Source: an uncultured Lachnospiraceae bacterium (GTDB lineage Bacteria; Bacillota; Clostridia; Lachnospirales; Lachnospiraceae). From it: 64,000 nucleotides of DNA. The notes below the pieces were generated by a model. It saw only the letters and a list, made by a program, of their open reading frames with translations. It was not told where the DNA came from and ran no database searches. The stretch's first letter is position 1, and each line of letters opens with the position of its first letter. The stretch is taken from assembly GCA_910586705.1 (NCBI GenBank), contig CAJUJK010000001.1:244786-308785 (forward strand), read 5' to 3'. Below are positions 15,097 through 24,297 of the stretch, one piece after another. Position numbers and translations under genes: made by a program.

Positions 15097-17492
15097 TGAG
15101 CGTTGGGAGAAACCGTTGCGACTGGGTGTCGTACTATATGGCGGCATACGAGGAGGAACGAAAAAAGAATACCCAGATGGCAGGGCGCATTGCGGATGCG
15201 GAGAGACGGCAGGCGGATCTGCAGGACAATCTGAACCGCATCTGTTCCAACCCGCTGTACCGGGTGGCGGCGAAAGCTTCGGCACCGTTCAGGGGTATGG
15301 CAGGAAGGATGAAGGGGACGCGGGTTTCGGAGGAAAGCGTGGCAAAGATTCAGGCGTCCGGGGAGAGACTGTGCGCTTACGAGGAGACGCTCAGACGGCA
15401 GTCTGACCCTTATATGCAATGGATTGCAGCGTGTGAAAATAAAAATACGGATGTTATTAATGCGCCGGAGCCGATTGTGGTGCAGGGGTTCCGGGAAATT
15501 GCGGTGCCGGAGACGGACGTCCGTATTCTGACTTATGGCGACGGGCTTCTTGCGCCCCATGTGTTTTCTGCGGTGCGGTCTTTCTTTGCAGAAAACAGCG
15601 CCTGCCTGCTCGCCTATGCGGATGAGGATTTCTACTGGGAAGATCTGACGAAGCGGATGGAGCCGTGGTTTAAGCCGGCATACTCCCCGGATACCCTCCT
15701 TGCCTTCCAGTATTGGGGGCATTTTGTGGCAGTCCGGGTCGGTGTGCTTGACAGCATGAGTTATCGGATGGTGAGCATGAAGGATCCCGATCTTGGCTTT
15801 TATGAGCTGTGTCTGCGTCTGGAGGAGAAGATCGAGGAACTTTCGGCGGGGTATTTCAGAAAAAGACAGGCGGCAATCGGGCATCTGGACGCCATTCTCT
15901 ATCACAGAAGATATTGCCCCGCGGAGGGGGATATGACCACGGCAAAGCAGGATGCCTCTGTGGAGGAACGGTTTCTGGCGGTGCGGGAGAAACTGAAAAG
16001 GGAACTTGCCGAAGGGCGTTTTCTGACGGGCGCTTCCGCCGGCTATGTGACGCTCAAGGAAGATATGCTGCTGCGCAGGGGTGGCCGCGGCGTGCTGAAG
16101 GAAAGCGCTGATCCGGATATCTATCATCTGATCTACGACACTTCCGTTTCCGGCAGGGAGAGGTGCACCCGGTCGGGCAGCGAAAATACGGCGATAGCGC
16201 CTCACCGCGTAGTTTCCGTGATTATTCTGTCGAAGGACCATCCCGGGGTACTGGAGAACTGTCTGCGTTCTTTCAAAGAAAAGACGCAGTATCGTTTTTA
16301 TGAGTGGATTGTGGTGGACAACGGCAGCAGCGAGGAAAACAGGGAAAAGGTGGAGACGCTGCAGAAAACTTACGGGTTTACCTATATCTACGAGCCGATG
16401 CCGTTCAACTTTTCAAAAATGTGCAATCTGGGGGAAAAGAAGGCGAAGGGCGATCTGATTCTCCTAATGAACGACGATATTGAGATTATTGAGGGGAGCT
16501 GGCTGGAACGCATGGCGGGACAGGCGCTTCTGCCCCATGTGGGAGCCGTCGGGGCGAAGCTGTGGTATGCGGATTCGGAGAACATCCAACATGCGGGCGT
16601 CACCAATCTGAAGATCGGTCCTTCCCATAAACTGGTTACTTTTCCCGACGAGGAGGATTACTATTTCGGCAGAAACCGGGTTACCTACAATGTGGCGGCG
16701 GTGACGGGCGCCTGTCTGATGGTAGCGAGGAAAAAGTATGAGGCGGCGGGCGGTCTGGATGAGAGCCTGCCTGTGGCGTACAATGATGTGGATTTTTGTT
16801 TTAAGCTGCTGGAGGCGGGGTATGTCAACGTGCAGAGAAACGACGCGATTCTATGCCACCATGAGTCTTTGAGCCGGGGACCGGATGAGCAGAGTGAGGG
16901 AAAGTGGGAAAGGCTGCTTGCGGAGAAGGAGGCGCTCTATGAGAGACATCCGCAGCTTCGCGGTAAAGATCCTTTTTACCACAAGGATCTGATTGATAAC
17001 GCTTCAAATTACATGTGTAATTATAAGTTTCCCCATGAGGATCATCTCTGTGTGCAGGAAGCGTCGTTTCTGCCAAAACCATCTCTGCGCAAGCTGCTGA
17101 AAAAGGCGGGGCGGGGCGTATTGCAGCTCACGGTGGACCTTGCCGGACCGCAGCATAAGATACTCGCCGACGAGCCGGATATCCTGTGGATTATGGGATG
17201 GAACTACATTCCCGGCGCGGACAACGCGGCGTTCGGGCGGAAAATCATTTTGCAGAGAACGGACGGCGCGGGCTATCTGGCGGCGCCGACGGACTGGCAC
17301 CGGGCGGATGTGGAGGCAATCCTGCCGCATGAAAATCATGTCGGGCTTGCGGGATTTGTTCTGCGCCTGCGGCGGGACGAACTGGAGCAGGGGGAATACC
17401 GCGTCGGTATGCTTGCAGAGCCGGAAGAGGTGAGCGGGACAGAGCCGGAGATGGGCTTTGTGGCGTGGTCCGGGCACACGGTGACGGTATGA
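15096..17492 (+). CDS. Two-domain family 2 glycosyltransferase with degenerate N-terminal domain
   Basis: A 798-residue cytoplasmic glycosyltransferase. Residues 1-110 are a coiled-coil-like, charged region (AYEEERKKNTQ). Residues ~120-300 keep only the acceptor half of a GT2 fold (YADEDFYWEDL, WFKPAYSPDTLLA, YWGHFVAVR); the nucleotide-binding half is not recognisable. Residues ~370-600 are a full GT-A domain with VSVIILSKDH, IVVDNGSSEE, LLMNDDIEII (DxD-type), GAVGAKLWY, VTGACLMV and YNDVDFCF. The C-terminal ~130 residues are a beta-rich tail. It probably adds sugars to the rhamnose-containing polymer; donor and linkage cannot be read. ATG 15096 overlaps the previous stop by one base, so the two genes are coupled. 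Confidence 0.85.
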   Translation: MSVGRNRCDWVSYYMAAYEEERKKNTQMAGRIADAERRQADLQDNLNRICSNPLYRVAAKASAPFRGMAGRMKGTRVSEESVAKIQASGERLCAYEETLRRQSDPYMQWIAACENKNTDVINAPEPIVVQGFREIAVPETDVRILTYGDGLLAPHVFSAVRSFFAENSACLLAYADEDFYWEDLTKRMEPWFKPAYSPDTLLAFQYWGHFVAVRVGVLDSMSYRMVSMKDPDLGFYELCLRLEEKIEELSAGYFRKRQAAIGHLDAILYHRRYCPAEGDMTTAKQDASVEERFLAVREKLKRELAEGRFLTGASAGYVTLKEDMLLRRGGRGVLKESADPDIYHLIYDTSVSGRERCTRSGSENTAIAPHRVVSVIILSKDHPGVLENCLRSFKEKTQYRFYEWIVVDNGSSEENREKVETLQKTYGFTYIYEPMPFNFSKMCNLGEKKAKGDLILLMNDDIEIIEGSWLERMAGQALLPHVGAVGAKLWYADSENIQHAGVTNLKIGPSHKLVTFPDEEDYYFGRNRVTYNVAAVTGACLMVARKKYEAAGGLDESLPVAYNDVDFCFKLLEAGYVNVQRNDAILCHHESLSRGPDEQSEGKWERLLAEKEALYERHPQLRGKDPFYHKDLIDNASNYMCNYKFPHEDHLCVQEASFLPKPSLRKLLKKAGRGVLQLTVDLAGPQHKILADEPDILWIMGWNYIPGADNAAFGRKIILQRTDGAGYLAAPTDWHRADVEAILPHENHVGLAGFVLRLRRDELEQGEYRVGMLAEPEEVSGTEPEMGFVAWSGHTVTV

Positions 17493-17544
17493 TGTAGAAA
17501 AATGCGAAATGTTTCGAGCCAGCCGGAGGGAGCGCCGGCGTCTT

Positions 17545-17572
17545 TTGAGAGTCTGCTTATGGATGCTACAAT
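17545..17572 (+). promoter_or_regulatory. Predicted sigma-A promoter, extended -10
   Basis: TTGAGA at 17545-17550 and TACAAT at 17567-17572 are 16 bases apart, and TGC directly precedes the -10. It lies 54 bases before the start of the next glycosyltransferase and could serve as an internal promoter of the locus. Confidence 0.5.
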
Positions 17573-17625
17573 ATGCACAATGTATCAGCGTCAAAGAAGC
17601 GTTTCGCAATAGGGAAAGGGACACT

Positions 17626-19674
17626 ATGGACAGGAAGGGAATGACGGAGACGGAGGCGCTCCGCTTTTATAAGGAGGCATATCTGCGGGAGAAAAGCCGG
17701 GGACGCGCGCTCACGAAAAAACTCTCGGAGGCGGAGCAGCACAGGGCGCAGACGGAAGGGAAACTGGAACGGATCAAGGGCAGCCTTCTCTGGCGTGTAT
17801 CCAAGCCGCTTCGTATGCTTTTTCATAAGATGGCGCGGGTGAAGGAACGCCTCGGCTATTACGGGAGCCTCAAAGGGATTGCCCGCAAGCTGAACGCAAA
17901 AATGATCGAACGGCAGGCGAGGGCGCAGCACGGGACTGCAAGCTTCCCGGAGATTGAGGAGGCGGCGAGACAGCGGCTTCATAAGTTTGACAGGGAGGTC
18001 AAATTCAGTATCCTCATGCCGCTTTACAATACGCCGGAAAAATTTCTGCGCCAGGCGATAGAGTCCGTCATGGATCAGACTTACGAGGGATGGGAGCTGT
18101 GTCTGGCGGACGGGTCGGATGAGGAGCACGCTTATGTGGAGCAGGTCTGCCGGGAATACATGGAGAAGGACAAACAGTACCTGCGTCCCAGCAGCAGTCT
18201 CTACTGCCGGATTTTGTATAAGAAACTGGAGAAAAATGAGGGCATTTCCGGCAACACCAACGCCTGCCTGTCCATGTCCTCGGGAAACTATATCGCGCTT
18301 TTTGACCACGACGACGTGCTGCATCCGTGCGTTCTCTATGAGTATATGAAAGTGATCTGTGAGAAAGGCGCGGACTATATTTACTGTGACGAGGCGACGT
18401 TCAAGGGAAACGGCAGCGTTGACGACATGATCACCCTGCATTTCAAGCCGGACTATGCGCCGGACAATCTGCGCGCCAACAACTATATCTGTCATTTCAG
18501 CGCCTTTGCGAGACGCCTTCTGGACGGGACGGAGCTGTTCCGTTCCGAGTTTGACGGCAGTCAGGACCACGACATGATCCTGCGGCTCACCGCCCGCGCA
18601 AAGTGTGTGGTGCATGTGCCGAAGCTGATGTATTACTGGCGTTCCCACGCAGGCAGCGTTGCCTCCGACATCAGCGCGAAGAGCTATGCCATCGACGCGG
18701 CGAAAGGGGCGGTGGCGGCGCATCTGACCGCGCAGGGCTTTAAACATTTTGAGATCACTTCCACGAAAGCGTTTGAGACGATTTTCCAGATCAAATACGA
18801 GATTCTCGGAAACCCGAAAGTTTCGATAGTGATCGCGAACAAAGATCACCCGGAAGACCTGATACGCTGTATTTCCTCTATACTGGAGCGCAGCACTTAC
18901 GACAACTATGAGATTGTCGTTGTGGAGAACAACAGCGTCTCGGAGGAGATCTTTGCCTGCTATAAAAAAATGCAGGAGAATCCCGCAATCCGGGTTGTCA
19001 CCTACGAGGGAGAATTTAACTACTCAAAAATCAATAATCTGGGCGTCTCCGAGGCGGCGGGCGAGTATGTGCTTCTGTTAAATAACGACACAAGTGTCAT
19101 AACCCCGGACTGGATCGAGGAACTGCTCATGTACGCCCAGCGGAAAGATGTGGGTGCGGTGGGCGCAAAACTCTACTACGAGGACAGAACCATCCAACAT
19201 GCGGGCGTGGTTCTGGGACTGGGTGCGCATCGGACGGCGGGGCACAGCCATTACCGTGTGGATCATCGGAACCTCGGGTATATGGGGCGGCTCTGCTATG
19301 CGCAGAATGTGATGGCGGTGACGGGCGCCTGCCTGATGATGAGAAAGTCGCTGTATCAGGAACTGGGCGGACTGGACGAGACGCTTGCCGTGGCGCTCAA
19401 CGATGTGGATCTTTGCGTCCGCGCGTGGAAGGCGGGACGGGTGAACGTCTTTACGCCCTTTGCGGAGCTGTATCACTATGAGTCGGCTTCCCGTGGAGCG
19501 GATCTTTCGGGCGCGAACGCCGAGCGGTATGAGAAGGAGGCGGCGCTGTTCCGGGAGCGGTGGAAAGACCTGCTGGCGCAGGGGGATCCCTACTACAATC
19601 CGAATTTCTCGCTGGACCGCAGCGATTTTGCCTTGAAGATTTCTGAAAATAAGACAGATAAAACGGAAATGTGA
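17626..19674 (+). CDS. Tandem family 2 glycosyltransferase (two GT-A domains)
   Basis: A 682-residue protein with an N-terminal coiled-coil segment (about 1-110), then two complete GT2 domains. Domain 1 (about 120-370) has VKFSILMPLYNTPEKF, GISGNTNACL, YIALFDHDDVLHP, YIYCDEA and NNYICHFSAF. Domain 2 (about 400-640) has VSIVIANKDHPEDL, IVVVENNS, YVLLLNNDTSVI, VGAVGAKLYYED, MAVTGACLMM and LNDVDLCVRAWKAG. Both keep the DxD-type metal site, so the enzyme may form two linkages, as in dual-domain rhamnan or galactan synthases. Domain 2 is closely related to the active domain of the preceding gene. The start is ATG 17626; the frame extends upstream without family similarity. The last gene before a strong promoter. 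Confidence 0.88.
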   Translation: MDRKGMTETEALRFYKEAYLREKSRGRALTKKLSEAEQHRAQTEGKLERIKGSLLWRVSKPLRMLFHKMARVKERLGYYGSLKGIARKLNAKMIERQARAQHGTASFPEIEEAARQRLHKFDREVKFSILMPLYNTPEKFLRQAIESVMDQTYEGWELCLADGSDEEHAYVEQVCREYMEKDKQYLRPSSSLYCRILYKKLEKNEGISGNTNACLSMSSGNYIALFDHDDVLHPCVLYEYMKVICEKGADYIYCDEATFKGNGSVDDMITLHFKPDYAPDNLRANNYICHFSAFARRLLDGTELFRSEFDGSQDHDMILRLTARAKCVVHVPKLMYYWRSHAGSVASDISAKSYAIDAAKGAVAAHLTAQGFKHFEITSTKAFETIFQIKYEILGNPKVSIVIANKDHPEDLIRCISSILERSTYDNYEIVVVENNSVSEEIFACYKKMQENPAIRVVTYEGEFNYSKINNLGVSEAAGEYVLLLNNDTSVITPDWIEELLMYAQRKDVGAVGAKLYYEDRTIQHAGVVLGLGAHRTAGHSHYRVDHRNLGYMGRLCYAQNVMAVTGACLMMRKSLYQELGGLDETLAVALNDVDLCVRAWKAGRVNVFTPFAELYHYESASRGADLSGANAERYEKEAALFRERWKDLLAQGDPYYNPNFSLDRSDFALKISENKTDKTEM

Positions 19675-19680
19675 AATACC

Positions 19681-19709
19681 TTGACCGAATCATCCGCTTT
19701 TACTATAAT
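19681..19709 (+). promoter_or_regulatory. Strong predicted sigma-A promoter
   Basis: TTGACC at 19681-19686 and TATAAT at 19704-19709, spaced by 17 bases, start seven bases after the stop of the glycosyltransferase. It should drive the 53-residue small gene at 19749 and probably the phosphoglucomutase. Confidence 0.75.
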
Positions 19710-19748
19710 CTTTGTAAGGGCGGCTAATCCGAAAGGGGGTATATAGAT

Positions 19749-19910
19749 ATGGAGGTTACTGATATGACTGAAAAAGAGATGCAGAGTGTAAAAATGTCTA
19801 CGCTTTATGAGTTGAGACTGCTGTTTACGCAAGGGGATAAAAAAGAGTATACAACAGATGAGATTGTGGAACTTTTGGATAAGATTGCGGTGGCTAAAGA
19901 CCAGAAGTAA
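19749..19910 (+). CDS. Small hypothetical protein, 53 residues
   Basis: Unrecognised small acidic/basic soluble protein. ATG 19749 follows AAAGGGGGT (19732-19740) at eight bases, and a near-consensus promoter lies just upstream, so expression is well supported. The sequence starts MEVTDMTEKEMQSVKM and ends with a likely helix (TTDEIVELLDKIAVAKDQK). No Cys, no membrane segment and no signal peptide are present; the whole is predicted helical. A second in-frame ATG is at 19764. It precedes the phosphoglucomutase by 66 bases. A small regulator or adaptor is possible, but no function can be assigned. Confidence 0.72.
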   Translation: MEVTDMTEKEMQSVKMSTLYELRLLFTQGDKKEYTTDEIVELLDKIAVAKDQK

Positions 19911-19976
19911 GCAGGATTAGCTGTATAAAATAGCACTTGTTATAATATTATACTATATATGAAGGAGGGTTTCAAA

Positions 19977-21698
19977 ATGGGCTACAAAGAGCAGTTTGAG
20001 TTTTGGCTGGAGGATTCCTACTTTGACGAAGCGACGAAGCAGGAGCTTCTGGCGATCAGAAATGACGAGAAGGAAATCGAGGATCGCTTTTACAAGGAGC
20101 TGGCGTTCGGTACTGGCGGGCTTCGCGGCGTGATCGGCGCGGGTACGAACCGTATGAACATCTACACGGTGCGCAAAGCGACACAGGGTCTGGCAAACTA
20201 CATAAAGAAACAGGGCGGCGAGGAGAAGGGCGTGGCGATCGCCTACGATTCCAGAAGAATGTCTCCCGAGTTTGCGAATGAGGCGGCTCTGTGCCTTGCG
20301 GCGAACGGCATCAAGGCGTATGTGTTTGACGCGCTTCGCCCTACGCCCGAGTTATCCTTCGCGCTCAGAGAGCTTGGCTGTATCTCGGGTATCGTGATCA
20401 CGGCGAGCCACAATCCGCCGGAGTACAACGGTTACAAGTGCTATTGGGAGGACGGCGCGCAGGTGACGGCGCCTAAGGATAAGGAGATTATCACAGAGGT
20501 CAACAATGTGACCGATTACCATACCGTGAAGACCATGGACAAGGAAGAGGCGAAGAAGGCTGGTCTCTATGTGGTCATCGGCAAGGAGATCGACGACAAG
20601 TACATGGCGGAGCTGAAAAAGCAGATCATCCATCCCGAAGTGATCGCGGAGATGGCGGAGGACATGAAGATCGTCTACTCTCCCTTCAACGGCACGGGCA
20701 ATATGCCTGTGAGACGGATTCTCTCCGAGCTTGGCTTCAAGAACGTATACGTGGTGCCCGAGCAGGAGATGCCCGACCCCGACTTTACGACCTTGGATTA
20801 CCCCAACCCGGAAGATCCCAAGGCATTCACCCTCGCGCTGAAGCTGGCGAAAGAGAAGAACGCCGATATCGTGCTGGCGACCGATCCCGACGCCGACAGA
20901 CTGGGCATCTACGCGCTGGATACCAAGTCCGGCGAATATGTGCCTTTCACAGGCAACATGTCCGGTATGCTCGTTGCGGAATACATCCTGCGTGAGCGGA
21001 CAGCGACAGGGAAAATGCCCGAGAATCCTGCTCTCGTGACCACCATTGTGACCACCAATATGGCGCGGGCGATCTCGGAGGATTATAAGGTACGGTTTAT
21101 CGAGGTGCTGACAGGCTTTAAGTTTATCGGCGAGCAGATCAAACTCTTTGAGCAGACCGGCTCCAACAACTATGTGTTCGGTCTGGAGGAGAGCTACGGC
21201 TGTCTGGCGGGCACACACGCCAGGGATAAGGACGCGATCGTGGCGGTTATGTGCCTGTGCGAGATGGCGGCATGGTGCAAGAAGAACGGCAGAACTGTCT
21301 GGGATCAGATGATCAACCTCTATGAGAAGTACGGCTACTATAAAGAGAGCCAGTATTCCATCACCAAGAAAGGTATTGAGGGCGCGAAGGAGATCGAGGA
21401 TCTGATGAACAAGCTGCGCCAGAATCCACCGAAGAGCTTCGGTGAGCTTACGGTGAAGGAGTTTAGGGACTACGACACAGGAAAGACACGGAATCTGGAG
21501 ACAGGCGAGACGGGTGAAACCGGGCTGCCGCAGTCGAATGTTCTGTACTTTGACCTGACCAACGACTCATGGTGCTGTGCGAGACCTTCCGGCACGGAGC
21601 CGAAGATCAAGTTCTATATGGGCGTGAAGGGCACAAGCCTTGAGGACGCACAGGAGAGACTGGACCGGCTGACAGAAGAAGTGAAGAAGAATATCTAA
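19977..21698 (+). CDS. pgcA: Phosphoglucomutase / phosphomannomutase family (PgcA-like)
   Basis: Interconverts glucose-6-phosphate and glucose-1-phosphate (or the mannose pair), feeding RfbA. At 573 residues it has the length of the large Firmicute alpha-phosphohexomutases. The four active-site loops are present: the phosphoserine loop TASHNPPEYNG (Ser144), the metal loop ATDPDADRLG, the sugar-binding loop GLEESYGCL, and the phosphate-binding loop RPSGTEPKIKF. The N-terminal FGTGGLRGVIGAG is also typical. AAGGAGGG (19962-19969) precedes ATG 19977. TATAAT at 19941-19946 could be a promoter element but lacks a good -35. The enzyme is cytoplasmic and probably also serves central metabolism. Confidence 0.93.
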   Translation: MGYKEQFEFWLEDSYFDEATKQELLAIRNDEKEIEDRFYKELAFGTGGLRGVIGAGTNRMNIYTVRKATQGLANYIKKQGGEEKGVAIAYDSRRMSPEFANEAALCLAANGIKAYVFDALRPTPELSFALRELGCISGIVITASHNPPEYNGYKCYWEDGAQVTAPKDKEIITEVNNVTDYHTVKTMDKEEAKKAGLYVVIGKEIDDKYMAELKKQIIHPEVIAEMAEDMKIVYSPFNGTGNMPVRRILSELGFKNVYVVPEQEMPDPDFTTLDYPNPEDPKAFTLALKLAKEKNADIVLATDPDADRLGIYALDTKSGEYVPFTGNMSGMLVAEYILRERTATGKMPENPALVTTIVTTNMARAISEDYKVRFIEVLTGFKFIGEQIKLFEQTGSNNYVFGLEESYGCLAGTHARDKDAIVAVMCLCEMAAWCKKNGRTVWDQMINLYEKYGYYKESQYSITKKGIEGAKEIEDLMNKLRQNPPKSFGELTVKEFRDYDTGKTRNLETGETGETGLPQSNVLYFDLTNDSWCCARPSGTEPKIKFYMGVKGTSLEDAQERLDRLTEEVKKNI

Positions 21699-21704
21699 AA
21701 TAAC

Positions 21705-21744
21705 CAGACAGATAGCATAATCAACAGATTATGCTATCTGTCTG
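21705..21744 (+). terminator. Long perfect hairpin after phosphoglucomutase
   Basis: An 18-base perfect inverted repeat (21705-21722 with 21727-21744) with a four-base loop follows the stop by six bases. There is no T tract on either side, so termination is only one option; it could also stabilise the 3' end of the message or attenuate read-through into the next glycosyltransferase. Confidence 0.6.
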
Positions 21745-21759
21745 TTAGGGAGCGTTATA

Positions 21760-23181
21760 ATGGGAAATCGGATACTGAGAATCGACAATGTGAGAAAAAC
21801 CGTAAATTATCTGAAAAAGAACGGGCTGGCGGGCACGTTCTATGCGGCGGCGGAGCGCGTGCAGGAGGAAAAAAAGGCGGATTACCGTTATCAGTCCCCC
21901 GGCGCGGAGACGCTTGCGGGGCAGAGGGAGGAGACGGCGGATTATCCGTATCTGTTCAGCATTGTTGTGCCGGCTTATGAGACGAAGGAGGCGTACCTGC
22001 GGGAAATGATCGCCTCTGTGCAGGCGCAGAGCTATGCCCGGTGGGAACTGGTGATCGTGGATGCGAGCGCGGGCGACGCCGTGGAGCGGACGGTGCGGCA
22101 CATGATTCACGAGTCCGGGGATCTGCGGATACGCTACAGCCGTCTTTCCGAGAACAAAGGCATTGCCGGGAATACCAATGCGGGGATTGATCTGGCGGGG
22201 GGAGATTACATTGCGCTTCTCGACCATGACGATTTCATAACACCCGATGCGTTATATGAGATGGCGGTTTTGGTGCATCGGGGCAGACAGGGGGGATGCC
22301 CCCCGGCGCTTTTATATTCCGACGAGGACAAGTACGACGAAAGCTTGAAAACCTTTGTATTTCCTAACAAAAAGAAAAACTTCAATCTTGATTTAATTTT
22401 GTCAAACAACTATATCTGCCACTTTATGGCGGTGGAAACGGGGCTGATGAAGCGGCTGAAGCTGCGGGCGGACTACGACGGCGCACAGGATTATGATCTG
22501 GTGCTGCGGGTGGTGGACAGCCTCTGGGAGAAAGACGCGCGCACCCCGCAGACCGCGCGTATCTGCCATATTCCGAAAGTGCTCTATCACTGGCGCTCCC
22601 ACAGGGATTCCACGGCGCTGAATACGGGGAGCAAAACGTATGCCTACGAGGCGGGGCGGCGGGCGCTCGCGGACTTCTGCGCCGGGCGCGGTTTCCGGGT
22701 GCAGGTGGAGCACAGTCTGCATCTGGGATTTTACCGGATTGCCTATGCGCCTGACCTGCTGGGCGTAAGGCGGGATGTGGGCATGGCGGGCGGACGCATT
22801 CTGGACGGAAAAGGACGTCTGTTTGCGGGCGGCTACGACAAGGCGGGGCATTGTCTGTACGAGGGGTTGCCGGCGCGGTTTACGGGGGGGAGCACGCATC
22901 TGGCTGTGCTGCGGCAGGACTGTGCCGCGGTGGATATCCGCTGTATGAGGCTGAGAGAGGAATTACAGCCGCTATTTTATGAGATTACCGGGATGCCTTA
23001 TCGGGAGAAGAGCCTCACGGTGAGAGAAGGAAAGGAAAAGCGGGAAATCCGCATTGCGGATGTTTCGGGGCTTACCTGCGACGAGGCGGGATATCGGAAA
23101 CTGAGCATGGCGCTCGGGGAGGCGGTGCGCGGGGAAGGGTATCTGGTGGTCTGGGATCCGGGGATTACGGTTCAGCTATAG
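21760..23181 (+). CDS. Family 2 glycosyltransferase
   Basis: A 473-residue glycosyltransferase. The GT-A domain spans about residues 65-330: YLFSIVVPAYETKEAYL, LVIVDASAGD, ENKGIAGNTNAGIDL, YIALLDHDDFITPDAL (DxD), LLYSDEDKYDE, NNYICHFMAV, and DYDLVLRVVD. The C-terminal ~130 residues carry a second, reduced domain with no clear motifs. It resembles domain 1 of the tandem enzyme at 17626, so these probably arose by duplication. Donor sugar unknown; rhamnose is a fair guess from the locus. It begins 15 bases after a strong hairpin; ribosome site GGGAG is modest. Confidence 0.86.
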   Translation: MGNRILRIDNVRKTVNYLKKNGLAGTFYAAAERVQEEKKADYRYQSPGAETLAGQREETADYPYLFSIVVPAYETKEAYLREMIASVQAQSYARWELVIVDASAGDAVERTVRHMIHESGDLRIRYSRLSENKGIAGNTNAGIDLAGGDYIALLDHDDFITPDALYEMAVLVHRGRQGGCPPALLYSDEDKYDESLKTFVFPNKKKNFNLDLILSNNYICHFMAVETGLMKRLKLRADYDGAQDYDLVLRVVDSLWEKDARTPQTARICHIPKVLYHWRSHRDSTALNTGSKTYAYEAGRRALADFCAGRGFRVQVEHSLHLGFYRIAYAPDLLGVRRDVGMAGGRILDGKGRLFAGGYDKAGHCLYEGLPARFTGGSTHLAVLRQDCAAVDIRCMRLREELQPLFYEITGMPYREKSLTVREGKEKREIRIADVSGLTCDEAGYRKLSMALGEAVRGEGYLVVWDPGITVQL

Positions 23182-23201
23182 AATTGAGCAGGGAGGTAAA
23201 T

Positions 23202-24233
23202 ATGCTGCAGGAGGGACAGGCAGGGAAAGAGAAGCCCGGATGGGACAAGCCGGGGCGGGACGGCGAGCTTCGCTCGACGATTATCATTCCAAATTATAAC
23301 GGGATTAAATATATAGAGAACTGCCTTGTCTCGCTGGCGGATGAGCCGGCACGTGTGGTAGTGGTGGACAACGGGTCTGCGGACGGGAGCAGGGAGCTTG
23401 TGCAGGAAAAATTTCCGCATGTGCAGGTGATTTCTCTGGACAAGAACTACGGTTTCTGCGGGGCGGTGAACCGGGGGATTGCGGAGAGCGGCAAAGATAA
23501 GACACCTTACGTTATTTTATTAAACAACGACACGGTCGTGGAATCCGGTTTTGTCCGCGCGCTGGAAAAGGCGCTCGACGGGGACCAAAAAGCCTTTTCT
23601 GGGGCGGCGCGGATGGTGAATATGTACCGCCCGGAGGTGATCGACGACGCGGGGGACTATTATTGCGCGCTGGGCTGGGCTTTTGCGGCGGGAAAGGACA
23701 AGCCGGCGGCGGACTACGGGCGGTCACGGGAAGTTTTCAGTGCCTGCGGGGGCGCCTGCATATACCGCAGGAGTGTCCTTGGGAAGATCGGGCTGCTGGA
23801 CGAGAATCATTTTGCCTATCTGGAGGATGTGGATATCGGCTACCGCGCCAGAATATACGGCTATCGCAGCCTCTATGTGCCGGAGGCGGTGGTGCGTCAC
23901 GCGGGGAGCGGTGTTTCCGGCTCCCGCCACAACGATTTTAAGGTGAAACTGTCCGCAAAAAACAGCGTTTATCTCGTTTATAAGAATATGCCGCCTGTGC
24001 AGATTCTTTTGAATTTCCCGTTTCTGCTTGCGGGCTTTCTGGTCAAGACGCTCTTCTTTCTGAAAAAAGGACTGGTAAAAAGCTGGCTGCAGGGAACGGC
24101 GGAAGGGCTGCGTCTCGCCTGTTCGGAGAAAGGCAGGGCAAAGCGGGTGCGTTTTGTACTGTCGCGCTTTCCTGCTTACGCGAGGATCCAGTGGGAGCTG
24201 TGGCGGAATCTGTGGTACCGTATTTACATGTAG
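23202..24233 (+). CDS. Family 2 glycosyltransferase, rhamnosyltransferase-like
   Basis: A 343-residue enzyme with a single GT2 domain: STIIIPNYNGIKYIENCL, VVVDNGSADGS, NYGFCGAVNRGI, YVILLNNDTVVE (DxD), ACGGACIYRRSVL and FAYLEDVDIGYRARIYG. This set is typical of WbbL/RfbF-type enzymes, many of which transfer rhamnose; the donor here is inferred. Near residues 265-290 a hydrophobic stretch (PVQILLNFPFLLAGFLV) suggests membrane association of the C-terminus. GGGAGGT precedes ATG 23202 at about six bases; TTG 23184 is an alternative in-frame start. It ends the second glycosyltransferase block; MoxR follows after 64 bases. Confidence 0.88.
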   Translation: MLQEGQAGKEKPGWDKPGRDGELRSTIIIPNYNGIKYIENCLVSLADEPARVVVVDNGSADGSRELVQEKFPHVQVISLDKNYGFCGAVNRGIAESGKDKTPYVILLNNDTVVESGFVRALEKALDGDQKAFSGAARMVNMYRPEVIDDAGDYYCALGWAFAAGKDKPAADYGRSREVFSACGGACIYRRSVLGKIGLLDENHFAYLEDVDIGYRARIYGYRSLYVPEAVVRHAGSGVSGSRHNDFKVKLSAKNSVYLVYKNMPPVQILLNFPFLLAGFLVKTLFFLKKGLVKSWLQGTAEGLRLACSEKGRAKRVRFVLSRFPAYARIQWELWRNLWYRIYM

Positions 24234-24297
24234 ATTGTTTGGTAAATATTGTGCACAATGACAACTATAATTTGCGTTTCGCGAAAGGACTATAAAC

